NCBI GenBank assembly: GCA_001797815.1
Contig: MGQK01000090.1
Coordinates: forward strand, 12,416-19,280
DNA: 6,865 nt
Reading direction: 5' to 3'
Source: Deltaproteobacteria bacterium RBG_13_61_14
GTDB taxonomy: Bacteria; RBG-13-61-14
A program made the position numbers and the translations under genes. How positions within the stretch are numbered: the first letter of the stretch is position 1; each line of letters starts with the position of its first letter. Below the pieces are notes generated by a model that was given only the letters and a program-made list of their open reading frames with translations, had not been told where the DNA came from and ran no database searches. Positions 1 through 6,844 of the stretch are shown here, piece after piece.

Positions 1-1
1 C

Positions 2-871
2 ACCCTCGGGATCTCGCCGACCGCGATCCGGCTGATGATGACTTACCCGGAGAGCGAGGTAACCAAGCATGACCTGTCCCGGCTCCGGATCTTGGGCTCG
101 ACCGGCGAGCCCTGGGACCCGCATTCTTACATGTGGTTTTTCGAAAAGGTGGGCGGCAAGCGCTGCCCGATCATCAATATCTCGGGCGGCACCGAGATCG
201 TAGGCTGCCTGCTCTCGCCGCTGCCCATCACCAGCCTCAAGCCCTGCACCTTGCGCGGGCCGGGCCTGGGCATGGACATTGACGTGTTTGATGAGGACGG
301 CAAGCCGATCCAGGGCGGGATCGGGCACCTGGTCTGCAAGAAGCCGGCGCCTTCGATGACCAAGGGTTTCCTCAAGGACCCACGGCGCTACCTGGACACG
401 TATTTTTCCCGCTGGCCGAATGTCTGGTATCACGGGGACTGGGCGCTGAAAGATGAGGACGGCTTCTGGTTTTTGCACGGCCGCAGTGACGACACCATCA
501 AGGTGGCGGGCAAGCGCACCGGCCCGGCCGAGATCGAGGCGGCGCTCAACGAGCACGCGGCGGTGACCGAGAGCGCGGCCATCGGCGCGCCCCACGACAT
601 CAAGGGCGAGAGTGTGGTCTGCTTCGTGGTGCTGGGGCCGGGTTATGCGCCGTCGGAGGAGTTGCGGGAGGAGTTGAAGGGGCAGGTGGTCAAGCACCTG
701 GGCAAGACCTTGAAGCCGGAAGATCTCAAGTTTGTCAAGGCCCTGCCCAAGACCCGCTCGGCCAAGATCGTGCGGGGCGTGATCCGGCGCCAATACCTGG
801 GCCAGCCCCCGGGGGATTTGGCCTCGGTCGAGAACCCGGAAGCCGTCGCGGAAATCTCGCGGGCGATTTAG
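2..871 (+). CDS. AMP-forming acyl-CoA synthetase, acetyl-CoA synthetase-like, C-terminal part
   Basis: Partial gene: the frame is open from base 2 to the TAG at 869-871, giving 289 visible residues, about the last 45% of a typical 650-residue Acs. The enzyme would activate a carboxylate with ATP to an acyl-adenylate and then form acyl-CoA in the cytoplasm. Seen in order (codons counted from the ATG at 35): GSTGEP at 21-26, the ANL motif with GGTE at 51-54, the hinge and A8 region GRSDDTIKVAGKRTG followed by PAEIE, and the A10 motif PKTRSAKIVR with the adenylation lysine at 764-766. The C-terminal subdomain is complete. In Acs the acetate pocket is closed by a Trp in a WWQTE motif. Here the aligned residues read SGGTE, so a longer or bulkier acid than acetate is likely (inference). 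The paired ATGs at 35-40 are internal Met codons, because the family's LGISPT motif lies upstream. The gene may encode a propionyl-, acetoacetyl- or other acyl-CoA synthetase, so no symbol is given. dedA follows 83 bp downstream on the same strand. Confidence 0.9.
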   Translation, partial: TLGISPTAIRLMMTYPESEVTKHDLSRLRILGSTGEPWDPHSYMWFFEKVGGKRCPIINISGGTEIVGCLLSPLPITSLKPCTLRGPGLGMDIDVFDEDGKPIQGGIGHLVCKKPAPSMTKGFLKDPRRYLDTYFSRWPNVWYHGDWALKDEDGFWFLHGRSDDTIKVAGKRTGPAEIEAALNEHAAVTESAAIGAPHDIKGESVVCFVVLGPGYAPSEELREELKGQVVKHLGKTLKPEDLKFVKALPKTRSAKIVRGVIRRQYLGQPPGDLASVENPEAVAEISRAI

Positions 872-954
872 CCTCAATTCCGTCCACGTGATCGGGAACG
901 TGAACGATTGAAATTGTCCCCGACCACGACCGCATCTACATTCAAGGGGTTTTA

Positions 955-1626
955 ATGGAATTGATTCACAGGTTGATCGAGCTTTTTCTCGATTACTTTT
1001 TGCACCTGGACCAGCACCTGGGCGATGTCATCCAGAGTTTTGGGGTCTGGACCTACGTGCTGCTCTTCGCCATCGTTTTCTGCGAGACCGGGCTGGTGGT
1101 GACGCCGATCCTGCCCGGCGATTCCCTGCTTTTTGCCGCGGGCACGTTTGCGGGCCTGGGCTCGCTTAACGTCTGGTGGCTGTTCGGCCTGCTCTGCGCG
1201 GCCGCGATTCTGGGAGATACCGTCAACTACTGGGTCGGGCACTGGGTGGGACCCAAAGTCTTCACCCGGGAGGACGTCTGGTATTTGAACAAGAAATACC
1301 TGGACGAGACCCACCGCTTTTATGAGAAGTGGGGCGCGGAGACCATCATCATCGCCCGCTTCATGCCGATCATCCGCACTTTTGCGCCCTTTGTGGCCGG
1401 GATCGGGGCCATGACCTACGGGAAGTTTTTAGCCTACAACGTGATCGGCGGCGTCGCCTGGGTGGCGACCTTTATTTTCGGCGGCTATTATTTCGGCAAC
1501 ATCCCGGTGGTTAAAAATAACTTCTCCCTGGTGATCATGGCCATTATCATCATCTCGGTCCTGCCCGGGATCATCAAGTTCCTGCAGGAGTATCTCCGGG
1601 CGCGCCCATCTACCGCCGCCAAATAG
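955..1626 (+). CDS. dedA: DedA-family inner-membrane protein
   Basis: Complete 223-residue integral membrane protein of the DedA/SNARE-associated (VTT) family. It is close in length and sequence to E. coli DedA itself, as I remember that protein. Motifs seen: FCETGLVVTPILPGDSLLF at 42-60, which holds the acidic residues E44 and D56; GDTVNYWVG at 87-95; and ARFMPIIRTFAPFVAG at 134-149, with R135 and R141 matching the essential arginines of the family. The hydrophobic segments lie roughly at 32-50, 55-85 (probably partly re-entrant), 130-150, 157-180 and 190-208. Family members keep the envelope and proton-motive force intact, and some recycle undecaprenyl phosphate or move phospholipid. The substrate of this one cannot be read from sequence. 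The start is well supported: an AAGGGG Shine-Dalgarno sequence at 944-949 lies 5 nt before the ATG. The 83-bp upstream spacer shows no convincing terminator or promoter, so read-through from the ligase gene is possible. The gene converges on plsB. Confidence 0.93.
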   Translation: MELIHRLIELFLDYFLHLDQHLGDVIQSFGVWTYVLLFAIVFCETGLVVTPILPGDSLLFAAGTFAGLGSLNVWWLFGLLCAAAILGDTVNYWVGHWVGPKVFTREDVWYLNKKYLDETHRFYEKWGAETIIIARFMPIIRTFAPFVAGIGAMTYGKFLAYNVIGGVAWVATFIFGGYYFGNIPVVKNNFSLVIMAIIIISVLPGIIKFLQEYLRARPSTAAK

Positions 1627-1643
1627 ATCGTGCTTGTGGAATC

Positions 1644-1680
1644 TTCGGCTTCAAGCCTCATGCCCCAGGCCTCAGGCCTC
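1644..1680. repeat. Degenerate 7-bp tandem repeat in a convergent spacer
   Basis: Between the dedA stop and the plsB stop the spacer falls into 7-bp register: TTCGGCT, TCAAGCC, TCATGCC, CCAGGCC, TCAGGCC and then TC. The last four full units (1651-1678) share the pattern YCADGCC. The tract occupies most of the 57-bp gap. It also contains two small palindromes, GGCTT-C-AAGCC (1647-1657) and AGGCC-TCA-GGCCT (1667-1679). The second is followed by a pyrimidine-rich CTTTCTATCTT, so it might act as a weak terminator for dedA, but a 5-bp stem is poor evidence. Heptameric intergenic repeats are known in several bacterial groups. The function of this one is unknown. Confidence 0.6.
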
Positions 1681-1683
1681 TTT

Positions 1684-4326
1684 CTATCTTCCCGCGGTGG
1701 CTTTGAGGAAGGGTTCGAGCTGGGCGAGGAGTTGCTGGCGCCGCGGCTCGGCTTCGGGCACGCGGTGCCAGGTGGACCGGCCGGCCTCGACTTTGATCTC
1801 TTTCAGGATCCCCTCTTCGGCCAGGAACTGGAAGGCGTTTGTGTAGAGGAGCCGGTTCAGGGCTTCCCGGCGCTTGAGCCCGCCGGTTTTAAGCTCACGA
1901 TGGCCGAACTTATCCAGGCGGCTGAAAAGCTCGCGGTCGGGGTAAAAGCCGGCGGCCATCCGCTCGAGATAGTTGAAGACCAGCCCGTAGGCTTCCAGGA
2001 AGTTGGCGAGCATCCCGGCAAAGTAGGGCAATTCCTGCCGGCCCTTGGCGGTGAGATCGAACACTCGGTTGAGGTCCCCCCCCACCTCGAAGTGGCGGGC
2101 GCGGTCAAAAAAGCTCATGGCGTTGGAGTGGTGGCTGGCCTCGGCTTCGGGCGGGTCGGAGACGAACTCGAAGCGCAAGAGGTGTTTTAAAAAGTTGCAT
2201 TTTCTCTCCAGCTCGGCTTCGGACATGGGGCCTTGACCGTTGCTTAAGAGAGTGGTGGCCCGCAGCGCGGCCGGCAGGAAGAAATGGAAGGCATGGTTCC
2301 TATAAATCTCCAGGCTCAGCCGCTGGTCCGAGCCGACCGTGTAAAGCCGCTCCTCCCCCTCCTCTTCCTCCTCGCACTCGATCAGCTTGCGCTGGCAGAG
2401 CAGCTCGACGGCGTCGTCCATGGCCCGGGTCAAGTTTTCAAAAGTCTCGGCCAGGGGCGCGTCCTCCTCCAACAGATACTGGTAATAGAGCGCAATCGCC
2501 TCGACCAGGTGGGAGTGGGGGATGCCGGCCCGGGTGCCGCTTAAGAGCGCCGCGGCCACCAGGCTGATGGGCGTGACCACGCTATGGTAGTTGATGCCGG
2601 TGATGATCTGGCTGGCCAGCCCCTCATAGAGGTCGCCGTTTTTCAGCTCCACCCCTTCCTGGCTCTGCAGGTATTCTTTGAGGCTGATCGGCTCGCCGAA
2701 GCGGAGATACATGTGCCCGTAGCGCTGCCGGATCAGGTTGCGGTTGCGCAGCATCTCCAGGAGACGGTTGCGTTCCGGCTTGACCCCGTGCATCTCCTTC
2801 AGGTATTCGCCTTCCTCCAGGATCTGGTCGTAAACAATCCCCACCGGCATGAAGGTAACGTCCTCCGCCGCGCCCTTCTGAAAGGCCTGGACCAGGTATT
2901 TAACCACCCCCAGCTTGGGCAGCAACAGCCGGCCGGTGCGCGAGCGGCCGCCCTCGATAAAAAACTCGATGTTATACCCCTCCTGGAGCAGGGCCTTCAG
3001 GTATTGCACCACCACCGCGGCGTAGACCCGGTTGCCCCGGAAGCTGCGCCGGATGAAGAAAGCGCCGGCCTTGCGGAAGATGGTGCCCAACGGCCAAAAG
3101 TTGAGATTGATCCCGGCCCAGATATGGGGCGGGATCATGTCGTTGGCAAAAAGCAGGTAGGAAAGGATCAGGTAGTCCACGTGGCTTTTGTGGCTGGGCA
3201 CGTAGATCAGGGGATGGCGCTTGGCCGCTTCCCGCACCCGTTTCAGGTCGGCCGGGTCGAAATGGACGCCATCGAAGAGGTTGTTCCAGGCCCAGGTCAG
3301 GACCAGGTAAAGGAACTCGATCATGGTCTGGCTGTAGTCCGCGGCCATCTCGTCCAGGTAGCGGGCCGCTTGCCGCCGGACCTCCAAGAGCGGCCGCTCC
3401 TCCAACCGGGCGATCCCGCGCAGCTCGCGGTCCAGGTCCGGGTCGCGGAGCACCTGTTCCAACACCTGGCTGCGCGCCCGCACCATTGGACCCTTGATCA
3501 CCCGCTTCTGCCGCTCCATGTGCCCGAGCACGTGCTCGCGCAGTTCGTAAGCCAGTTGGTCGTCCAGGATCCCCGGCCGCTGGTCGCGCTCGAGAAATTG
3601 CCCGATGGTCAGCGGGTCCGCCATTTCCACAAAGGCCCGGCCGCTGTAACGGAGATATTGCGCGATCTTGCGCAGCTGGCCGGGACGATCCTTGACGCCG
3701 AAGAAGATATCCAGGATCCCCCGCTCTTCCCGGTCCGGGGCCTTTTCGAACACGATCATCAGCGGGACCAGGATCAGGGTCTCGCCCCGCTTGCGGTAAA
3801 GCCGGATCAGGTTGTAGATCGGGTCCTCCTCCGGGTAAATGAACTGCTGAAGCAGGTTCTTGGGATTGATCAAAAAGGTCACAAAGCCGGCGCCCTCATC
3901 CAGGCGGTTGCGGTAGTAATTGTTGCGGAAGGGATCCGGCAGTTGAAAGTAATTCAACCAATGAATCAGGTAGGAGAGCAGGATGCGAAGCTGCCGGAAA
4001 AAGGGTTGAAAAATGAAGAGGGAAAGGCCATAGGCAATCTCGGGCAAGGGCAGGCCCTGGCCGCGCAACCGGTAGTAAAGGAAAAGAAAATCAATCGAGC
4101 TGCGGTGCTTGAGGGCATAGATCACCCGCCCTTGGTTGGCCAGTCCGCGAATCCGCTCCAAAACCTCCGGGTCCACCCGGACGCGGTTAAAGAAGCGACC
4201 GAAGAGCCAATCTTGAAGCCGGCCGAGGCGGGCGGGGAGTTCGGTGCCGTAGTAATTGAGATGCCCGGCCAGCAGGTGCTGGATCAGCCATTCCAGTCGT
4301 TGGGGGCGGGAAGGAGGATGATTCAT
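1684..4326 (-). CDS. plsB: Glycerol-3-phosphate 1-O-acyltransferase PlsB
   Basis: Complete 880-residue PlsB-type acyltransferase (E. coli PlsB is about 807). It transfers an acyl chain from acyl-CoA or acyl-ACP to the sn-1 position of glycerol-3-phosphate at the inner membrane, the first step of phospholipid synthesis. All four catalytic blocks are present: block I PSHKSHVDYLILSY with HX4D at H379/D384, block II GAFFIRRSF at 421-429, block III FIEGGRSRTG at 456-465 (glycerol-3-phosphate binding), and block IV FMPVGIVYD at 492-500. GINLNFWPLG (405-414) also matches PlsB closely. The C-terminal region (about 580-880) follows the E. coli layout, including YRNHAFHFFLP at 675-685, with an acidic stretch at 650-659. 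The N-terminal half is a second, diverged acyltransferase-like unit with its own HX4D (H74/D79). Start: a minus-strand AAAGGA (plus 4335-4340) sits 8 nt before the ATG. It lies 100 bp downstream of the YfhO-family gene on the same strand, and it converges with dedA. Confidence 0.96.
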   Translation of the reverse strand: MNHPPSRPQRLEWLIQHLLAGHLNYYGTELPARLGRLQDWLFGRFFNRVRVDPEVLERIRGLANQGRVIYALKHRSSIDFLFLYYRLRGQGLPLPEIAYGLSLFIFQPFFRQLRILLSYLIHWLNYFQLPDPFRNNYYRNRLDEGAGFVTFLINPKNLLQQFIYPEEDPIYNLIRLYRKRGETLILVPLMIVFEKAPDREERGILDIFFGVKDRPGQLRKIAQYLRYSGRAFVEMADPLTIGQFLERDQRPGILDDQLAYELREHVLGHMERQKRVIKGPMVRARSQVLEQVLRDPDLDRELRGIARLEERPLLEVRRQAARYLDEMAADYSQTMIEFLYLVLTWAWNNLFDGVHFDPADLKRVREAAKRHPLIYVPSHKSHVDYLILSYLLFANDMIPPHIWAGINLNFWPLGTIFRKAGAFFIRRSFRGNRVYAAVVVQYLKALLQEGYNIEFFIEGGRSRTGRLLLPKLGVVKYLVQAFQKGAAEDVTFMPVGIVYDQILEEGEYLKEMHGVKPERNRLLEMLRNRNLIRQRYGHMYLRFGEPISLKEYLQSQEGVELKNGDLYEGLASQIITGINYHSVVTPISLVAAALLSGTRAGIPHSHLVEAIALYYQYLLEEDAPLAETFENLTRAMDDAVELLCQRKLIECEEEEEGEERLYTVGSDQRLSLEIYRNHAFHFFLPAALRATTLLSNGQGPMSEAELERKCNFLKHLLRFEFVSDPPEAEASHHSNAMSFFDRARHFEVGGDLNRVFDLTAKGRQELPYFAGMLANFLEAYGLVFNYLERMAAGFYPDRELFSRLDKFGHRELKTGGLKRREALNRLLYTNAFQFLAEEGILKEIKVEAGRSTWHRVPEAEPRRQQLLAQLEPFLKATAGR

Positions 4327-4345
4327 GATGCGGATCCTTTCCCGA

Positions 4346-4373
4346 ATCTTAGCAAAATCAGCCTCGATTGCAA
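4346..4373 (-). promoter_or_regulatory. Candidate sigma-70-type promoter for plsB
   Basis: Read on the minus strand, TTGCAA (plus 4368-4373) is followed after 16 bp by TAAGAT (plus 4346-4351), preceded by TGC as in an extended -10 element. Each hexamer matches the sigma-70 consensus at four of six positions. Transcription would begin only about 12 nt before the plsB ATG, just ahead of the AAAGGA ribosome site, giving a very short leader. If real, plsB can be expressed independently of the upstream YfhO-family gene. This is pattern matching only, and TTGCAA is itself palindromic. Confidence 0.35.
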
Positions 4374-4385
4374 GCCCGACAGCCT

Positions 4386-4440
4386 GAAGGATGAAGGGTG
4401 AAGGGTGAACCTCCCACCTTCATCCTTTAACCTTCATCCC
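4386..4440. repeat. Inverted pair of 7-bp tandem repeat tracts
   Basis: The left tract is in strict 7-bp register: GAAGGAT (4386-4392), GAAGGGT (4393-4399), GAAGGGT (4400-4406), then GAA. The right tract, read on the opposite strand, has related units GAAGGTT and AAAGGAT followed by GAAGG. Aligned as arms, 4389-4409 pairs with 4419-4439 at 18 of 21 positions around a 9-nt loop. Two of the three mismatches become G·U pairs in plus-strand RNA but C·A in minus-strand RNA, so the hairpin is stronger antisense to the flanking genes. No T-tract follows on the minus strand, so it is not a classical terminator for the upstream gene. The right arm covers the TAA stop (4427-4429) and the last codons of the YfhO-family gene. 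Confidence 0.7.
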
Positions 4441-6844
4441 GTGCCCGGTGGAAGCGGCGGAAAAGGGCTTGGCCCAGGATGCCGCTGATCGCCAACGCCA
4501 GGGTGAAAAAGGTTATGGCCCGGCCCCATCGGTAGCTCTCGGGCTGGTAAGCAAACTCCACCCGGCTCTCTCCCGGTCCCACGGCTACGGCCCGCACCAG
4601 GTAGTTGGCGCGATAGACCTGGGTCGGCTTCCCGTTCACCCAGGCCTTCCAGCCCGGGAAATAAGCATCGGCCAGAACCAGCCAGGCCGGATGTTCACTC
4701 CGCACCCGAAGCTCCACCCGGCCCGACTCATACCGCACCACCTCGGCCGGAGCAAAGCTTCCACCCTCCATTTCCACTGGCAAGGTATCCGAAGTGATCA
4801 GGACCACCTCTTGTTTCAAATCCAGGTTTAACAACCGGGCCACCGCCTCTTCCTCCGTGGGCACGGCCCGGGCCTGCGGCACCAGGTAAGCGCGGGGAAA
4901 ATAACCTTCCAGAAGTAACAGACGGAAGTTGTCCGCCTGGTCATAGGCCACGGGTTTGGCCTCGGGGTGGTGGTCGAACATGGACCAGTCGTAAGCCACC
5001 AGCGCATACTTGATGTTGAACGACTTGAGCAGGGGCACGGTCATGGCCCCTTCCCAGAGCCGACTGATCCCTTCGAGCATGGCCGGGGTATAGCCGGTCA
5101 TCTCTTCAATGCCATAGACCAGGTTCCAGTTGGGTTTGAGTGTGTCCTTTTGCCAGATCCGCTGTGCGATGTGGATAGGCAAAGCCGTGTCACCCAGGGG
5201 CTCGTAGGAATACTCCACGCGGCGGTCGCGGAACGTGCGGAATTTTTCCGAGGGGTCGGCTTGGTGCTCTCGGATCAACTCCGCGGCTTTGGAGGGCGTG
5301 GTGTAAAGCCAGTCCGGGGCCGTGGGCACCAGGGGACGGCCGGCGGTGTAGAGGTCGAGCGCGGTGATCGCCAGCAACAGCGGGGGAAGCCCTCTTCGCC
5401 GGCTGGTTTTGGCCCGCAGAACCTCCAAGGCCCCGGCCAAGACCAAGGCGACCGCGGCCGTCCGGGCCAGGGCAAAGAGCAAAGCGTCGGTGGCATCGGC
5501 GGAACGGATGTGGCCGACCCGGGGCTGGCGCAAGAAGGTTGCAAACCCTCTTTCCATGACGTCCTGGCCCAGCCAGCCGAAAAGGCCCAAGGCGATGAGC
5601 AGGGCCAGGAAAACGAGCGCGATCAGGCGAAAGCGCCGGCCGGGAGGGAAGTGTTCGAGGAAAGAGTGGGTGCCGATTCCGGCCAGGGCGGCCAGGCCGA
5701 AGCTGAAGGGCGCCAGGTATTTTTCCGGGTAGCGGAACAGGCGCAGGCCGGGCACCAGATGATAGGCGAGGCTATAGAAAGGGGTGTAGCGGCCCAAGGC
5801 TAAAAGGAGTGAGACCAGGCCGAGGAGAGCAAAAAAATAAGCCTGGGGGTTGCGGCTGCGCAAGGCCAGGGCCGCGGCGAGGAGCGGCCAGAGACCCAGA
5901 TAGAGGCCCATGGTCCAGGGCAGGGGGAAGCACCAGTCGGTCATAAAGCCGCCCCAAAAATGATCTTCGGGCCAGGGCAGGCCCCAGAGGTTGGGCCAGA
6001 CCAATTCAAGGAGGCGCAGGGGATAAAACGACCAGCAGGTGCTTTGCTCCAGGAGCAGGCCGTGGGCGCGTTCGGTATGAAGGGTGAACTCCCAGGAAGG
6101 GAGGAACTGGATCATGCAGAGGCCCAAGGCGAAGAGGAGCGAGACGGCGAGGAGGGAGAGGGTTTTCCGGAGGGGGGTCTTGGGGGTGGTCGCGGCGCGC
6201 TCTCCCGCGCCCCGCTTCGCGAAGAGCGCATAGAAAAGCCCCATCACGGCCGCGAGGCCGGCGCCCTGGGGTTCTCCGGCCAGGAAAGGGAGGGCGATGC
6301 TCACTCCGGCGGCCAGGGCCCAGCGGAAATCTAAAGCCAGGACCGAGCGGCGAAAGCAAAAGAGCGCCCAGGGGAAATAACAGGGCGAGATCAGGTAAAT
6401 CAGGTTAGTATGCTGAGCCACCAGGTAGCCGGAGAAAGCGAAGCTGATGGCGCCGAGCGCGGCCGCGGCCGGTCGCAGGCGGAGGTCCCGCAGGAGCAGA
6501 TACATCCCCACGCCGGCCAAGGGGTAATGGAACAAGAGGTAGTAGCGCAAGCCCTGGAGCGGAGAGAGGAACAGGAAGAGGACGTTGAGGGGATAGAAGC
6601 AAGCGGTGGCCAGTTCGGCCAGGAAGGGCATCCCCATCAAGGGGTATGGGTTCCAGAGCGGGATCCGGCCCTGGCGCAGGTGCTCGGCCAAAAACACTTT
6701 CATGGGATAGAACTCGTGGAAGATGTCGCGGAAGTAAGGCATCTCCCGCAAGGCGAAATGGAAGAAGAGGAGTGCCAACGCCGGCGCGGCCAGGAGCGCG
6801 AGCGCGATCTCGCTGCGGCGCAGGACCGGGGCCGGCTGATTCAT
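4427..6844 (-). CDS. YfhO-family polytopic membrane protein (GT-C-like putative glycosyltransferase)
   Basis: 805-residue membrane protein. Residues about 12-500 contain roughly 13 hydrophobic segments. A soluble, probably extracytoplasmic region (about 500-770) follows, and then a last membrane segment at about 775-795 with a basic tail. Family signatures seen: RDIFHEFYP (39-47) and PLWNPYPLMGMPFLAE (62-77) in the first outer loop, FLAGEPQ (187-193; relatives often have H for E), LFRYPEKYL (369-377), YGIEEMTGYTPAML (577-590), SFNIKYAL (608-615), and the C-terminal beta region LADAYFPGWKAWVNGKP (724-740). GT-C enzymes use an acidic residue in the first outer loop, and D40 and E44 are candidates (inference). 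In Firmicutes, YfhO relatives add sugars to lipoteichoic acid from a polyprenyl-phosphate sugar. The acceptor in a Gram-negative host is unknown. The frame is open upstream of the chosen ATG to the window edge and the ribosome site (a G-run 4 nt before it) is weak, so the true start could lie outside. plsB follows 100 bp downstream. Confidence 0.88.
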   Translation of the reverse strand: MNQPAPVLRRSEIALALLAAPALALLFFHFALREMPYFRDIFHEFYPMKVFLAEHLRQGRIPLWNPYPLMGMPFLAELATACFYPLNVLFLFLSPLQGLRYYLLFHYPLAGVGMYLLLRDLRLRPAAAALGAISFAFSGYLVAQHTNLIYLISPCYFPWALFCFRRSVLALDFRWALAAGVSIALPFLAGEPQGAGLAAVMGLFYALFAKRGAGERAATTPKTPLRKTLSLLAVSLLFALGLCMIQFLPSWEFTLHTERAHGLLLEQSTCWSFYPLRLLELVWPNLWGLPWPEDHFWGGFMTDWCFPLPWTMGLYLGLWPLLAAALALRSRNPQAYFFALLGLVSLLLALGRYTPFYSLAYHLVPGLRLFRYPEKYLAPFSFGLAALAGIGTHSFLEHFPPGRRFRLIALVFLALLIALGLFGWLGQDVMERGFATFLRQPRVGHIRSADATDALLFALARTAAVALVLAGALEVLRAKTSRRRGLPPLLLAITALDLYTAGRPLVPTAPDWLYTTPSKAAELIREHQADPSEKFRTFRDRRVEYSYEPLGDTALPIHIAQRIWQKDTLKPNWNLVYGIEEMTGYTPAMLEGISRLWEGAMTVPLLKSFNIKYALVAYDWSMFDHHPEAKPVAYDQADNFRLLLLEGYFPRAYLVPQARAVPTEEEAVARLLNLDLKQEVVLITSDTLPVEMEGGSFAPAEVVRYESGRVELRVRSEHPAWLVLADAYFPGWKAWVNGKPTQVYRANYLVRAVAVGPGESRVEFAYQPESYRWGRAITFFTLALAISGILGQALFRRFHRARDEG

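Noticed and set aside
886-904. Small inverted repeat CACGT...ACGTG and repeated ACGTGA after the ligase gene
   Set aside because: The stem is only 5 bp with no T-tract, so it is not a credible terminator or operator.
908-940. Possible dedA promoter starting at TTGAAA (908-913)
   Set aside because: No acceptable -10 hexamer lies 16-18 bp downstream. The nearest candidates match poorly and are badly spaced.
1667-1690. Possible intrinsic terminator of dedA (AGGCC-TCA-GGCCT then CTTTCTATCTT)
   Set aside because: The stem is only 5 bp, the T-run is interrupted, and the palindrome is a by-product of the 7-bp repeat. It is not strong enough for its own entry.
2584-4401. Plus-strand open frame of about 605 codons opposite plsB
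   Set aside because: It lies almost wholly antisense to a clearly conserved PlsB, its translation is low-complexity (rich in Q, V, H, P, L, D and E) with no recognisable domain, and GC-rich codon bias on the minus strand suppresses stops in the opposite frame. It is a shadow frame.
4967-5803. Plus-strand open frame of about 278 codons opposite the YfhO-family gene
   Set aside because: It is antisense to a conserved membrane protein, and its translation is rich in G, Q, E and R with no domain. Shorter overlapping frames on both strands in this region were dismissed for the same reason.
6077-6094. Sequence resembling the 4391-4416 heptamer tract (GAAGGGTGAACTCCCA)
   Set aside because: It lies inside the conserved coding sequence of the YfhO-family gene and encodes ordinary residues there. 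There is a single unit with no tandem register, so chance similarity is the simplest reading.
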